From positions 18,742 through 82,741 of the forward strand of contig NZ_JAPDPJ010000024.1 in the NCBI RefSeq assembly GCF_026013605.1: DNA of 64,000 nt. The letters are read 5' to 3'. This document shows positions 41,945-50,532 of this stretch, one piece after another. Below the pieces are notes generated by a model. It ran no database searches, had not been told where the DNA came from, and was given only the letters and a program-made list of their open reading frames with translations. Positions within the stretch are counted from its first letter, which is position 1; the number at the start of each line of letters is the position of its first letter. This DNA comes from Plebeiibacterium sediminum (GTDB lineage: Bacteria > Bacteroidota > Bacteroidia > Bacteroidales > Marinilabiliaceae). The translations under genes and the position numbers were made by a program.

Positions 41945-42660
41945 TTTGGGTTATTGGAGGAACAAGTGATGCCAACAAAATAGTGGAAAAGTTACTAATA
42001 TCAGATCGTAAAATATTGGTAAGTACCACTACAACGTATGGATCGCAATTGGCACAAAAAAAAGGTGTGACTGTTATTCAGAAACAATTGAATAAAGATG
42101 AAATGCAGCATCTGATTATGGATTATGCAATCTCAAAAATCATTGATGCCAGTCATCCCTTTGCTCAGGTTGTATCTGAAAATGCCATTGAGGTATGCCA
42201 AAATAACAATATACCTTACGTTCGTTTTGAGCGTAAGGTAAAACATTATCCAGATGCGCTGTATTACCAGAGTTATGAAGAAATGGTTTCAGCATTAAAA
42301 CAATCCAAAGGTGATATCTTACTTACTATTGGTTCAAAAAATGTAGGGCTCTTTAGTGATATAAACGACCGTATTGTTGCCAGAGTATTACCTGTTCAGG
42401 AAAGCATCTTATTATGCGAAAATGCAGGCCTCAAAGCCCATCAAATACTTGCCATGAAAGGTAGAGTTACCACCGACACCAATATTGCTTTAATAAAGGA
42501 ATATGGCATACAACATCTGGTGACAAAAGATTCCGGTGAAGCCGGTGGTATGGAAGAAAAAATGGATGCAGCAAAGGCTTGCAACATCAAAGTGCATATT
42601 TTAGGACGACCTAAAGTCAATTACCCTAAGATAATTCAGGATATTGAAGCATTTGGCTAG
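41941..42660 (+). CDS. cbiJ: cobalt-precorrin-6A reductase
   Basis: A 239-residue reductase that reduces the C-18/C-19 double bond using a nicotinamide cofactor. It starts with IWVIGGTSDANKIVEKLL, and contains IIDASHPFAQVVSENAIEVC, VRFER and the late LVTKDSGEAGGMEEKMDAA block, all typical of CbiJ/CobK. It is the last gene of the operon; no good terminator was seen in the 50 bases before the convergent CPBP gene. Confidence 0.93.
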   Translation: MIWVIGGTSDANKIVEKLLISDRKILVSTTTTYGSQLAQKKGVTVIQKQLNKDEMQHLIMDYAISKIIDASHPFAQVVSENAIEVCQNNNIPYVRFERKVKHYPDALYYQSYEEMVSALKQSKGDILLTIGSKNVGLFSDINDRIVARVLPVQESILLCENAGLKAHQILAMKGRVTTDTNIALIKEYGIQHLVTKDSGEAGGMEEKMDAAKACNIKVHILGRPKVNYPKIIQDIEAFG

Positions 42661-42710
42661 CCTCAGATATACACAGTTTGATATTTTATTTATTTGCTTC
42701 TTAATTAATC

Positions 42711-43559
42711 TTATTGGGAGTCATCTGCAGATTTCAACAACCAATCTATTTTTACCAATTCCCAATCTTTCCTTAAAAGGTAAACTAACCATACTGTAGC
42801 TGCTATATAAATTACTAGATGCCCAATCCAATTCGTTGCATCTAATTCAAGATATTCGTATTGGAAAAATGTTAGGGCATTCCAAAACATATGACCTAAA
42901 GAAACTAAAACCAAGGAATTGGTTTTATAATAGATTATTGCAAACAAAATTCCAAGAAAAGTGAGAAAAATAAATTTGTCAATCGAATAATGATATGCAG
43001 CAAATAATAAACTTGAAAGTATTATGGAATACACAGGAGAATATTTTCTTTGAAAATTCTTTAAAACTATACCTCTGAAAAAAAATTCTTCTATAATAGG
43101 TCCTATTATTACTAACCTTAAATCGCGCCAAGGAAACAAAGGTCTAAGCGTAGTACCAGCAATCCGTAATTTACCGTTCATTAAAGATTCAAAGAAGTTG
43201 CCGATTTCAACAATAGGAGTATACACAATTGTTATAGCCAATAATATTATTACTACCATTTTAAGAATGCTTGACAAATCCGGGATAAACAATGAATCTT
43301 TGAGGTGAATATTTGTTTTTTTTGCACAAAAAACTATAGCTGAAACATAAAGTAAACTATAAGAATAATCTGAAATAATAATGAAAGCCTTAGACCTGAG
43401 GTAACTTTTAAAAAAATACCCTGCAATAACAAAACCTAATATATAAACTACCAAGACACAAAGAATAAGAATAAGCGCTCGCCAGAAATTTAATTCAATT
43501 TCTTCTTTACCCCAAAATGCGATAAGCTTTTCCTTTATTGCAATAAAATATTTAGCCAT
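42711..43559 (-). CDS. CPBP-family intramembrane metalloprotease
   Basis: A 282-residue membrane protein with about seven hydrophobic segments. Active-site motifs: EEFFFRG (metal-binding Glu pair) near residue 165, AAYHYS with a His near 195, and LGHMFWNAL near 240. CPBP (CAAX/Abi) proteases process membrane proteins, and some protect against bacteriocins. It lies about 40 bases after the lipoprotein gene on the same strand. Confidence 0.82.
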   Translation of the reverse strand: MAKYFIAIKEKLIAFWGKEEIELNFWRALILILCVLVVYILGFVIAGYFFKSYLRSKAFIIISDYSYSLLYVSAIVFCAKKTNIHLKDSLFIPDLSSILKMVVIILLAITIVYTPIVEIGNFFESLMNGKLRIAGTTLRPLFPWRDLRLVIIGPIIEEFFFRGIVLKNFQRKYSPVYSIILSSLLFAAYHYSIDKFIFLTFLGILFAIIYYKTNSLVLVSLGHMFWNALTFFQYEYLELDATNWIGHLVIYIAATVWLVYLLRKDWELVKIDWLLKSADDSQ

Positions 43560-43599
43560 AGTCTGATTCGTTAAAACAACAAAAACTGATTTACAAACA

Positions 43600-44424
43600 C
43601 TATTCTGATTTATACTGAATTTTTATTATACCCTCACCTTTAACTTTGTACTTCGTTTTTCCACAATCATCTGTAAACTCCAGTTTATTGTCGTTTACTA
43701 AAATTCTGGATTGAAAAGGCTTTTGTGCTCCTTCCTCATAACATTGCAGGCAAATTACATCTACACCTTCAGTTTCCTTAATAATTTTTGATTGAAAATA
43801 GGCCATGTCATTTTCATACAATTCATTTCCATCTCTTTGGTTATACTTAATATCTGCACTAATTTTTCGCTTTCCATTTACAGTTATATCGCGCCATTGC
43901 GGTTGTAATTCACCAACTGGGGTATAATTTTGGGGTGCTTTTAATGTGTGATTTAATGTTGTTGAAATTACTGCATAACCTATAAATTCATCTTTATATA
44001 AATCATACAAATTCCCATCAAGCCTATCAACTGGATCATTTTTAATCAATAGCAAACTGTCACTCATCCAATACTCAGATGACATGTTCTTAATTGTATG
44101 TATATTTTCTGTGCTCTGCCAGTCAGTATTGGCGTAACATATAAACTGAAACGTCATGTTACTGGTTAACTTTTCTTCATTTGCAAATACTGCTGTAAAA
44201 CGCCTGTTTTTAACAACTACTGTAGAATCCTGTGATGATAGTACATTATCCTTTAGCATTTTTGCCAGCAAATTAGTTCCTTCCGGAAGATTGGTTTCTC
44301 CCTCAACATATAAATTCCCGTCATCTCTGGCTGCAAATTTTTTAAAACTTACATTAACTAGGTTTTTGTCTGTATTGCAACAAACTAAGACTAACGCCAT
44401 AAAGGCAATAAAAATGTTCTTCAT
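43600..44424 (-). CDS. hypothetical lipoprotein
   Basis: A 274-residue protein with a lipoprotein signal (ALVLVCCNTDKN). It begins with a beta-rich stretch (YVEGETNLPEGTNLLAKM) that resembles an immunoglobulin-like fold, and it has two nearby Cys in DVICLQCYEEG. No catalytic motif is seen. It lies between CPBP protease and retropepsin-like genes on the same strand; a functional link is only suggested by order. Confidence 0.55.
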   Translation of the reverse strand: MKNIFIAFMALVLVCCNTDKNLVNVSFKKFAARDDGNLYVEGETNLPEGTNLLAKMLKDNVLSSQDSTVVVKNRRFTAVFANEEKLTSNMTFQFICYANTDWQSTENIHTIKNMSSEYWMSDSLLLIKNDPVDRLDGNLYDLYKDEFIGYAVISTTLNHTLKAPQNYTPVGELQPQWRDITVNGKRKISADIKYNQRDGNELYENDMAYFQSKIIKETEGVDVICLQCYEEGAQKPFQSRILVNDNKLEFTDDCGKTKYKVKGEGIIKIQYKSE

Positions 44425-44504
44425 GTGATTACAATTTGATTTTAAGATTTATTTAATTGTATTTTTTTTATTCAGGCACATGTAATGCGCTTGTAGATAT
44501 TTTT

Positions 44505-46406
44505 CTATTTACCTTTTGCTATGAGATCTTCTTTAATCCAATCTATAGCCCTGTCCAAGGATAAAGAATCCGGACAAAACACATCAGGTTCTATCACTTC
44601 TTTTATATCCTGTCCTTTATAAGAACAAAAATAGGATGATGCCAAAAGAAGGTTTGCATCAGTTTGAGTAAAACTAAAGGACATACAGAAAATAGTTGGA
44701 CTATATTTTCCATCTCCAAAAACCTTACTATTAACACCTTGGAATCTTAAAGCTGACAAAATAAATTCTACAGAACCTACATTTTCCTGATTTTGCAAAA
44801 TGGCTACTTTAATATCTTTATTTTGTAATGGGATATAACTACCCAAGGAATCCACTTTTTCTGATCCAAACCTAAGTACATTACTACAATAAACAGGCTT
44901 ATATTCGTCTGTATTATCTACTATAAATCCTATTAGCGAATCTCTTAATAACGGAGAAAGTCCCAATACTCCGGAAGAAATTGGGCCATAATATTTTTCT
45001 CTTAAATCAACAACCAAACCTTTTAAAACAGCACTTGAGTCAAGATGTAATAGTGAATTTCGTATGCTATTGGCAAATAAGTTATTCAAACTGTCATTAC
45101 CAGTAAAATCAGGTACCTTTATATAGGCAATATCCTCCGCTAGCATTTTATTGGGTATAATTGGTAATTCAACTTGATGATTAGCTATAGGATTAGTTGA
45201 ATCATTGGGAAAGTAAAACCGACTACTACTGTCATTCATCAACTTTACGGTATAATCAAGTGCTTTATAAGCATCTATATTAAAACGAAACTTAGGTATA
45301 GAATCAGTTACCAATGTTTTGATAGAATCCCAATTCAATTCATTTTTTTTAATAGAATGTTTCTGCACTAAATTAAAAGTTTGCTCAAAAAATTGTTTTG
45401 ATGTAAATACATCCTTTTTAAAAGCATATTGTTGTTCACTAACCGTTTCTGCAGTGTATGGGCAAGATTTATCTTTTCTTCTTGAAATAAAATAAACCTT
45501 TTGATGTAAATAATCTAAAACAACCCTCTCAAACGACCACACCAATGATATACCTGCCAGATTACTCTGGCAATTTTCAGTACATTTAATCTTCTCAAAA
45601 TGCTGATTCCCTAATTTAACATTAACAAAATCAAAATTATAGGCATGTATTTCATCTTCTAAATGCGTTAAATAACCAAAACTGGGTTCATAGTACTCTT
45701 TGTTTTTAAAATATTTTTGTTCAAAAAGTATTGAATCTGTTATTTGTAAACTGCCAGCAAATCCAAAATCAAGCATTAACTTTTTTACCTGGTTGTTGAT
45801 TTCGATAGGGATATACATACTTTTTTTTACTCTTTCCAGTGGTATCGCAATTGTATCTGCCAATGAATTACAATAATCATTCTCGCTTGATACTGTAACA
45901 CGTTTATTGTTTAAATCAAAATCCCAAATAAATTTAGAAATAATGTTATCTCCTATAATCCCCAAAATACTGTCCTGGAGATAAAAACAACCCAGGGGAT
46001 GTTTCCATGTTGTTGAGTCGGTTGCTGTAACTTTGCAATGCAAAAATTCAACAGCCCCTAACCCAAGATGCTTCATTTTATAAAAGTCATCTTCACTTTT
46101 AACACCATCTACATCACTAATTACATGATTTCCTACATAAAGATCTTCACTAGTAACATATTTTTCATTAACACAAGTATAGTTTGCTCCTGTATCGAAC
46201 AAAAACAAACCTGTATGCTCATTTACAGTTGTATTAATTAAAATACGACCATTACGGTCAGTTTCAAAAGGTATTGTAAAACAATTGGTATTATTACGCC
46301 ATTGAATGGTTTCTTTATAATTAGTAAGGTTATTAATGTAAGTTATTACAATAATAACACATGCTACAACACATAAGCCAATGCCAATTTTTTCCGGGAT
46401 TTTCAT
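44505..46406 (-). CDS. membrane-anchored retropepsin-like/S41-like protein
   Basis: A 633-residue protein with an N-terminal membrane helix (GIGLCVVACVIIVITYI). Residues ~40-170 contain a retropepsin-type motif LFLFDTGANYTCV, and residues ~200-320 are a second half with LMLDFGFAGSLQI, in which the Thr/Ser-Gly of the DTG/DSG motif is changed to FGF. Residues ~400-630 resemble the S41 (tail-specific) peptidase fold (IAYIKVPDFTG, VAILQNQENVGSVEFILSALRFQG), but the catalytic Ser position aligned before the Glu appears to be Gly. Function is uncertain; it could be a modified envelope protease. Confidence 0.55.
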   Translation of the reverse strand: MKIPEKIGIGLCVVACVIIVITYINNLTNYKETIQWRNNTNCFTIPFETDRNGRILINTTVNEHTGLFLFDTGANYTCVNEKYVTSEDLYVGNHVISDVDGVKSEDDFYKMKHLGLGAVEFLHCKVTATDSTTWKHPLGCFYLQDSILGIIGDNIISKFIWDFDLNNKRVTVSSENDYCNSLADTIAIPLERVKKSMYIPIEINNQVKKLMLDFGFAGSLQITDSILFEQKYFKNKEYYEPSFGYLTHLEDEIHAYNFDFVNVKLGNQHFEKIKCTENCQSNLAGISLVWSFERVVLDYLHQKVYFISRRKDKSCPYTAETVSEQQYAFKKDVFTSKQFFEQTFNLVQKHSIKKNELNWDSIKTLVTDSIPKFRFNIDAYKALDYTVKLMNDSSSRFYFPNDSTNPIANHQVELPIIPNKMLAEDIAYIKVPDFTGNDSLNNLFANSIRNSLLHLDSSAVLKGLVVDLREKYYGPISSGVLGLSPLLRDSLIGFIVDNTDEYKPVYCSNVLRFGSEKVDSLGSYIPLQNKDIKVAILQNQENVGSVEFILSALRFQGVNSKVFGDGKYSPTIFCMSFSFTQTDANLLLASSYFCSYKGQDIKEVIEPDVFCPDSLSLDRAIDWIKEDLIAKGK

Positions 46407-46978
46407 AGTTTAATTGGTTGTATTTTAAGGTCTGTGTTAAATACACACATCACAATAATATGCTTGTTTGCAATTGATGTAATGTGGATGATTCAATAAA
46501 ACAGCTCGATGATTTTATATTTCGCTCTAATGTATATAATATTTTTAAAATAACATTCAGATAACAATACTTTAATCGTTACAAAAAATATCATTTCTTA
46601 AACCTTCAACCCCCTTTTCTTACAGTAAAAAATTGTTAACTATTGATAATACAATTGTTTATCCTATATTTGCGTGCAAAATTTTAGGGATTATTACTTA
46701 CCACCCCCCGGTAATAATGTGTTTACAATACGCTAACACCTTATAGTTTAACATACTTTTAATATTATTTGCGAAACTAATTTTAGGTAATATCGTTTAA
46801 ACATTCAAGTATTTCAGAGTTGTTTTTCTGTAATACATTAACTATCCCTAATTCATAATAAAATATTATAGCAAAGCGTATTATGCAAAGGTATATAAAC
46901 TCAATACACATTGGGTAACCACATAAAGTGCGCTTAAAATAATGGTAGAGTTATTTTATAGTAGCAAAATTTAAACTT
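46407..46978. other. long AT-rich region upstream of the chemoreceptor
   Basis: About 570 bases without a gene. It includes the promoter listed next, a weak stem ATTATT...TACC-GGTA-ATAAT at 46691-46718, and otherwise unstructured AT-rich sequence. Confidence 0.5.
46643..46672 (+). promoter_or_regulatory. promoter upstream of the chemoreceptor
   Basis: TTG at 46643-46645 and TATATTTG at 46665-46672, spaced by 19 bases, match the Bacteroidota consensus well. It would give a leader of about 390 bases before the chemoreceptor start. Confidence 0.6.
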
Positions 46979-47041
46979 ATGAAACGAGCCATAAGGAAGT
47001 TTTTCTCACACATTAGGATGACAATATGGCGAGTTACATAA
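46979..47041 (+). CDS. possible 20-residue leader peptide
   Basis: A short ORF (starts MKRAIRKFFSHIR, ends WRVT) begins at an exact second copy of the 19 bases that surround the chemoreceptor start: AAAATTTAAACTTATGAAA occurs at 46966-46984 and again at 47055-47073. It is highly basic. It could be a leader peptide or the relic of a duplicated start region. Confidence 0.3.
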   Translation: MKRAIRKFFSHIRMTIWRVT

Positions 47042-47067
47042 GGGAATGAAAAGGAAAATTTAAACTT

Positions 47068-48693
47068 ATGAAATATAACGGTATTTTAAAATTCAGAGGT
47101 AAACTCATTCTAATCATAGTGATACCTCTTCTTATTTCTACCATAACAGCTGTAATGGTATCTTCTTCCAAATTAAGAGATCAGGGTTTGCAAACACTCG
47201 AACGCAAAACTAAAGCCATTTTAACCAGAATGGAAGCGATCAGAACTTATGTAGCCACTCAGTTTGATCTTGATAAAGAAATTGAAGAAATAAAAGAAGA
47301 ACATCCTGATGGTGTTTTAAACGAAAAAGAGAAAAGTAACATCTTAAAAATGGTGCCTATTTTTGCTTCAATGGAAGTTGGTGCCATGAATGCAGAGAAA
47401 GACAGCTATTCGTTCAGAGTGGCTTCTCATAGAGCCAGAAATCCAAGAAACCTGGCTACAGACGAGGAGAAAGAATTTATTAAAAAGTTTGAAGATGATG
47501 CTTCCATTGAGGATATTTCTTATGTCAATAAGGAAACTAATGAACTTTGGGTCATTCGTCCGGTTCGCTTATCTGAAAAAGATGGTTGTCTTACCTGCCA
47601 CGGAAAGCCTTCCACAAGTCCCTGGGGCAATAATAAAGATATATTGGGTTATGATATGGAGAATTATAAGGATGGAGATATTGAAGGTATTTTTATCTTA
47701 AAATCGAGCCTTGATGCCAATAACAACGAAGTTCAGGCCAATATTAAACATGCCATTACAAATATTATTGTAATCATGTCCATCATCTTTGTAATTACAA
47801 TTATTATCAGTTCTTTATTTATTAAAAGAACCAATGGTAAACTACAAACTATTGTAAAAGCCAATAACCGTATTACTCAAGGCCAGTTAAACGAGAGGGT
47901 TGAAATTAAAGGAAGTGATGAGTTTTCGGAATTGGGTATTCATACCAATGCCATGATTGACTCCCTTACAAACGTTATTGATGCTTTAAATAAAACATCA
48001 AACATGCTTATTGAGGAAAGTAATCGTACTACGGATCTGTCTGAAAAACTGGCCAACCATTCATCAGAGCAGGCTGCCGCCGTTGAAGAGATTTCAGTAT
48101 CGATGGAAGAAATGACTGCATCCATACAGCAAAATCACAGCAATGCCAAAAGTACTGAAGAGATTTCCAAGACTTCCGTTGCTGAAATTAAGAACGGTAA
48201 TTCTACTTCTGAATCTGCTGTTTCATCCATGCTTAATATTGGTAAAGAATTAAAGGTAATTGAAGATATTGCCAATCAAACCAATATTTTAGCACTAAAT
48301 GCCTCTGTTGAAGCTGCCAGAGCAGGAAAAGCAGGAAGTGGTTTTGCCGTTGTTGCCGGAGAAGTGCGTAAGCTTGCTGAACTAAGCCGCGTATCTGCCG
48401 ATAAAATTAAAACTTCATTTACTGATGGAGTTAACACAGTTTCGGTTACTAAAGACAAGCTTGCAGAGTTGGTTCCTGATATTGAGAAAACATCAGTTTT
48501 ATTAAGCGAGATTGCTTCTTCAAGTATGGAGCAAAGTTTAAGCGGTAATGAAATTAACAATGCCATTCAGAGTTTGAATGAGGCTACACAGGAAAATGCA
48601 AACATTGCTGAAGGAATGAGTGCCAGAGCCAAACTGCTTTCTAAAGCTGCAAATGATTTAAAAGAAAAGATTTCATTCTTCAGGATAAACTAA
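47068..48693 (+). CDS. methyl-accepting chemotaxis protein with c-type heme sensor
   Basis: A 541-residue inner-membrane receptor: helix 1 ([19 protein letters not shown]), extracytoplasmic sensor of the DUF3365/Tll0287-like kind (residues ~45-225), helix 2 ([19 protein letters not shown]), HAMP (~255-305), and a cytoplasmic signalling domain with the conserved hairpin [34 protein letters not shown] sequence near residue 410. The sensor has a CLTCH heme-attachment motif (Cys174, Cys177, His178). It probably detects redox or a gas ligand through covalent heme and signals to CheA. Flagellar or CheA genes are not in the window. Confidence 0.85.
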   Translation: MKYNGILKFRGKLILIIVIPLLISTITAVMVSSSKLRDQGLQTLERKTKAILTRMEAIRTYVATQFDLDKEIEEIKEEHPDGVLNEKEKSNILKMVPIFASMEVGAMNAEKDSYSFRVASHRARNPRNLATDEEKEFIKKFEDDASIEDISYVNKETNELWVIRPVRLSEKDGCLTCHGKPSTSPWGNNKDILGYDMENYKDGDIEGIFILKSSLDANNNEVQANIKHAITNIIVIMSIIFVITIIISSLFIKRTNGKLQTIVKANNRITQGQLNERVEIKGSDEFSELGIHTNAMIDSLTNVIDALNKTSNMLIEESNRTTDLSEKLANHSSEQAAAVEEISVSMEEMTASIQQNHSNAKSTEEISKTSVAEIKNGNSTSESAVSSMLNIGKELKVIEDIANQTNILALNASVEAARAGKAGSGFAVVAGEVRKLAELSRVSADKIKTSFTDGVNTVSVTKDKLAELVPDIEKTSVLLSEIASSSMEQSLSGNEINNAIQSLNEATQENANIAEGMSARAKLLSKAANDLKEKISFFRIN

Positions 48694-48729
48694 TAACCTG
48701 ATTTTAAATAATCAGAAGTAAACAATCAA

Positions 48730-48773
48730 TGAACAAAAAACATCTCCGGTAATTCCGGAGCGTTCTTTGTTCA
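48730..48773 (+). terminator. terminator of the chemoreceptor gene
   Basis: Nested stems TGAACAAA/TTTGTTCA and CTCCGG/CCGGAG, then a T-rich stretch. Confidence 0.75.
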
Positions 48774-48921
48774 GTGTTTTTATTGATGGGGTAAAAAAAT
48801 CCTAATTAATAATCACTTTTTTAACTACTGCCTCTCCCCCTCCTCAATCTCAATCACCACAAGGTATCATCAAAATTTTAAAGCACTTACATCAACTGCA
48901 AGTTGTCTAATAGGCCGAATA

Positions 48922-49013
48922 ATGAAGTTTCAAATTCCCGGTATGACCAATTATTATTTAATTGCTATATGCCGGATTAGGGTACAGAAACATATTCAAA
49001 TTTGAAACTTCAT
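48922..49013. repeat. MITE-like inverted repeat
   Basis: Perfect 14-base arms ATGAAGTTTCAAAT/ATTTGAAACTTCAT enclose a second stem CCGGTAT/ATGCCGG (one mismatch). No ORF is inside. Confidence 0.65.
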
Positions 49014-49286
49014 TTATTGCCGTTATATTCCTTCTTTTACCATAACACTATCAACTTCTCTGGTATTACTACCTGTTGATATGCATCCTAAAAGTTTTGG
49101 TAAAAGTACAACAAAATACACTCATAGACCAATTGGTCGATTTATTTTTTTCATTTACTTCTTCATTTTCTGAAACTTTAGGCTAAACGATTAAGAATTA
49201 ATTCATATTGGCTCATGTATTTTTTAAGATTTAATTTTAAAAATGAGCATATTTGTATTTTAGTTAAAAAATAAAGCCTCTGTATA

Positions 49287-49610
49287 ATGACAATAGAAGA
49301 AGCGCAGGAAAAGGTAGATCATTGGATTAAAACCATTGGTGTTAAATATTTTAGCGAACTAACCAACATGGCTATCCTGACTGAAGAAGTTGGTGAATTG
49401 GCCAGAGTAATAGCCCGCAAATATGGAGAGCAATCTTTTAAAGAGGGTGAAAAAGAAAACCTTGCTGATGAGATGGCTGATGTGCTATGGGTATTAATAT
49501 GTTTAGCAAACCAAACAGGAGTTGACCTGACTGAAGCATTGCAAAATAATTTTGATAAGAAAACAAAACGTGATCATAAAAGACACATTAACAATAAAAA
49601 GTTACAATAA
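49287..49610 (+). CDS. MazG-like nucleotide pyrophosphohydrolase
   Basis: A 107-residue all-alpha enzyme of the single-domain MazG group. Metal motifs: EEVGELARVIARK (EExxE-like) near residue 33 and ENLADEMADVLWVL (ExxD) near residue 58. It would hydrolyse abnormal or excess dNTPs/NTPs to monophosphates. Its stop overlaps the deoC start by one base (TAATG), so the two are translated together. Confidence 0.88.
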   Translation: MTIEEAQEKVDHWIKTIGVKYFSELTNMAILTEEVGELARVIARKYGEQSFKEGEKENLADEMADVLWVLICLANQTGVDLTEALQNNFDKKTKRDHKRHINNKKLQ

Positions 49611-50509
49611 TGATTGAAGCAGAAAATATTTTAGAGGAATATAAAGTACCATTTCAGTTCAGTGAAGTGAAATCAAAAGTAGATGAGATCATTAATGCTA
49701 ATCAGGAATTAATTGGTGAAGCTGATGTTCTGAAGCGTATTTTTAACTGCATCGACTTAACCACTTTAAAAGAAACTGATTCTGCAGATTCTGTAACTGC
49801 ATTTATTCAAAAAGTTAACGAATTCGAAAAACAATATCCATCACTACCTTCTGTTGGAGGAATATGTGTATTCCCTGTTTTTGCTCCGGTATTAAAACAA
49901 TATCTAAAGGTTGAAGGTGTAAATCGTGCCGTGGTTTCTGCCGGATTTCCTTCATCACAAACCTTCTTGGATTTAAAAGTGCTTGAAACAAAGAAAGCCG
50001 TGGATTTTGGAGCAAACGAAATTGATGTAGTTATTTCTGTAGGCGAATTTTTAGAAGGCAACTATGAGTTCGTTTACGAAGAAATTCGTCAATTAAAAGA
50101 AGCATGTGGTGATGCTCACTTAAAAGTGATTTTAGAAACCGGAGCTTTAAAAGAACCAGAACTCATCTGGAATGCGTCTATTATTGCTATGGATGCTGGA
50201 GCTGATTTTATTAAAACCAGTACAGGTAAAATTCCGGTAGCTGCAACGCTTGAAGCAGCTTATGTGATGTGTCAGGCTATTAAAGCCTTTACTGCAAAAA
50301 ACAAGCGTAAAGTTGGTTTTAAACCTGCCGGTGGAATTTCAGAAACTGCAGAGGCAATAAACTATTATGCTATTGTTAAAGATATTTTAGGTGAAGAGTG
50401 GCTTAAAAAAGAATTATTCAGAATTGGCGCGAGTCGCTTAGCCAACAACCTTTTAAATGATATTTTGAAATTAGAAGAATCTGCCACAGAAACAATCACA
50501 TTCTTCTAA
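49610..50509 (+). CDS. deoC: deoxyribose-phosphate aldolase
   Basis: A 299-residue TIM-barrel class I aldolase that cleaves deoxyribose 5-phosphate to acetaldehyde and glyceraldehyde 3-phosphate. Schiff-base Lys is in ADFIKTSTGK near residue 202; other markers are GANEIDVVISVGEFLEGNYEFVYEE-like sequence (~125-150) and FKPAGGISETAEA near 242. It overlaps the MazG-like gene; both fit deoxynucleotide turnover. Confidence 0.94.
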   Translation: MIEAENILEEYKVPFQFSEVKSKVDEIINANQELIGEADVLKRIFNCIDLTTLKETDSADSVTAFIQKVNEFEKQYPSLPSVGGICVFPVFAPVLKQYLKVEGVNRAVVSAGFPSSQTFLDLKVLETKKAVDFGANEIDVVISVGEFLEGNYEFVYEEIRQLKEACGDAHLKVILETGALKEPELIWNASIIAMDAGADFIKTSTGKIPVAATLEAAYVMCQAIKAFTAKNKRKVGFKPAGGISETAEAINYYAIVKDILGEEWLKKELFRIGASRLANNLLNDILKLEESATETITFF

Positions 50510-50532
50510 TTGATACTTATTAATATCTGTTT

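Larger units (their letters stand above)
48694..49286. other. 593-base gap: terminator plus inverted-repeat element
   Basis: Besides the terminator and the inverted repeat listed separately, it contains only AT-rich sequence leading to the MazG-like gene. Confidence 0.6.
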
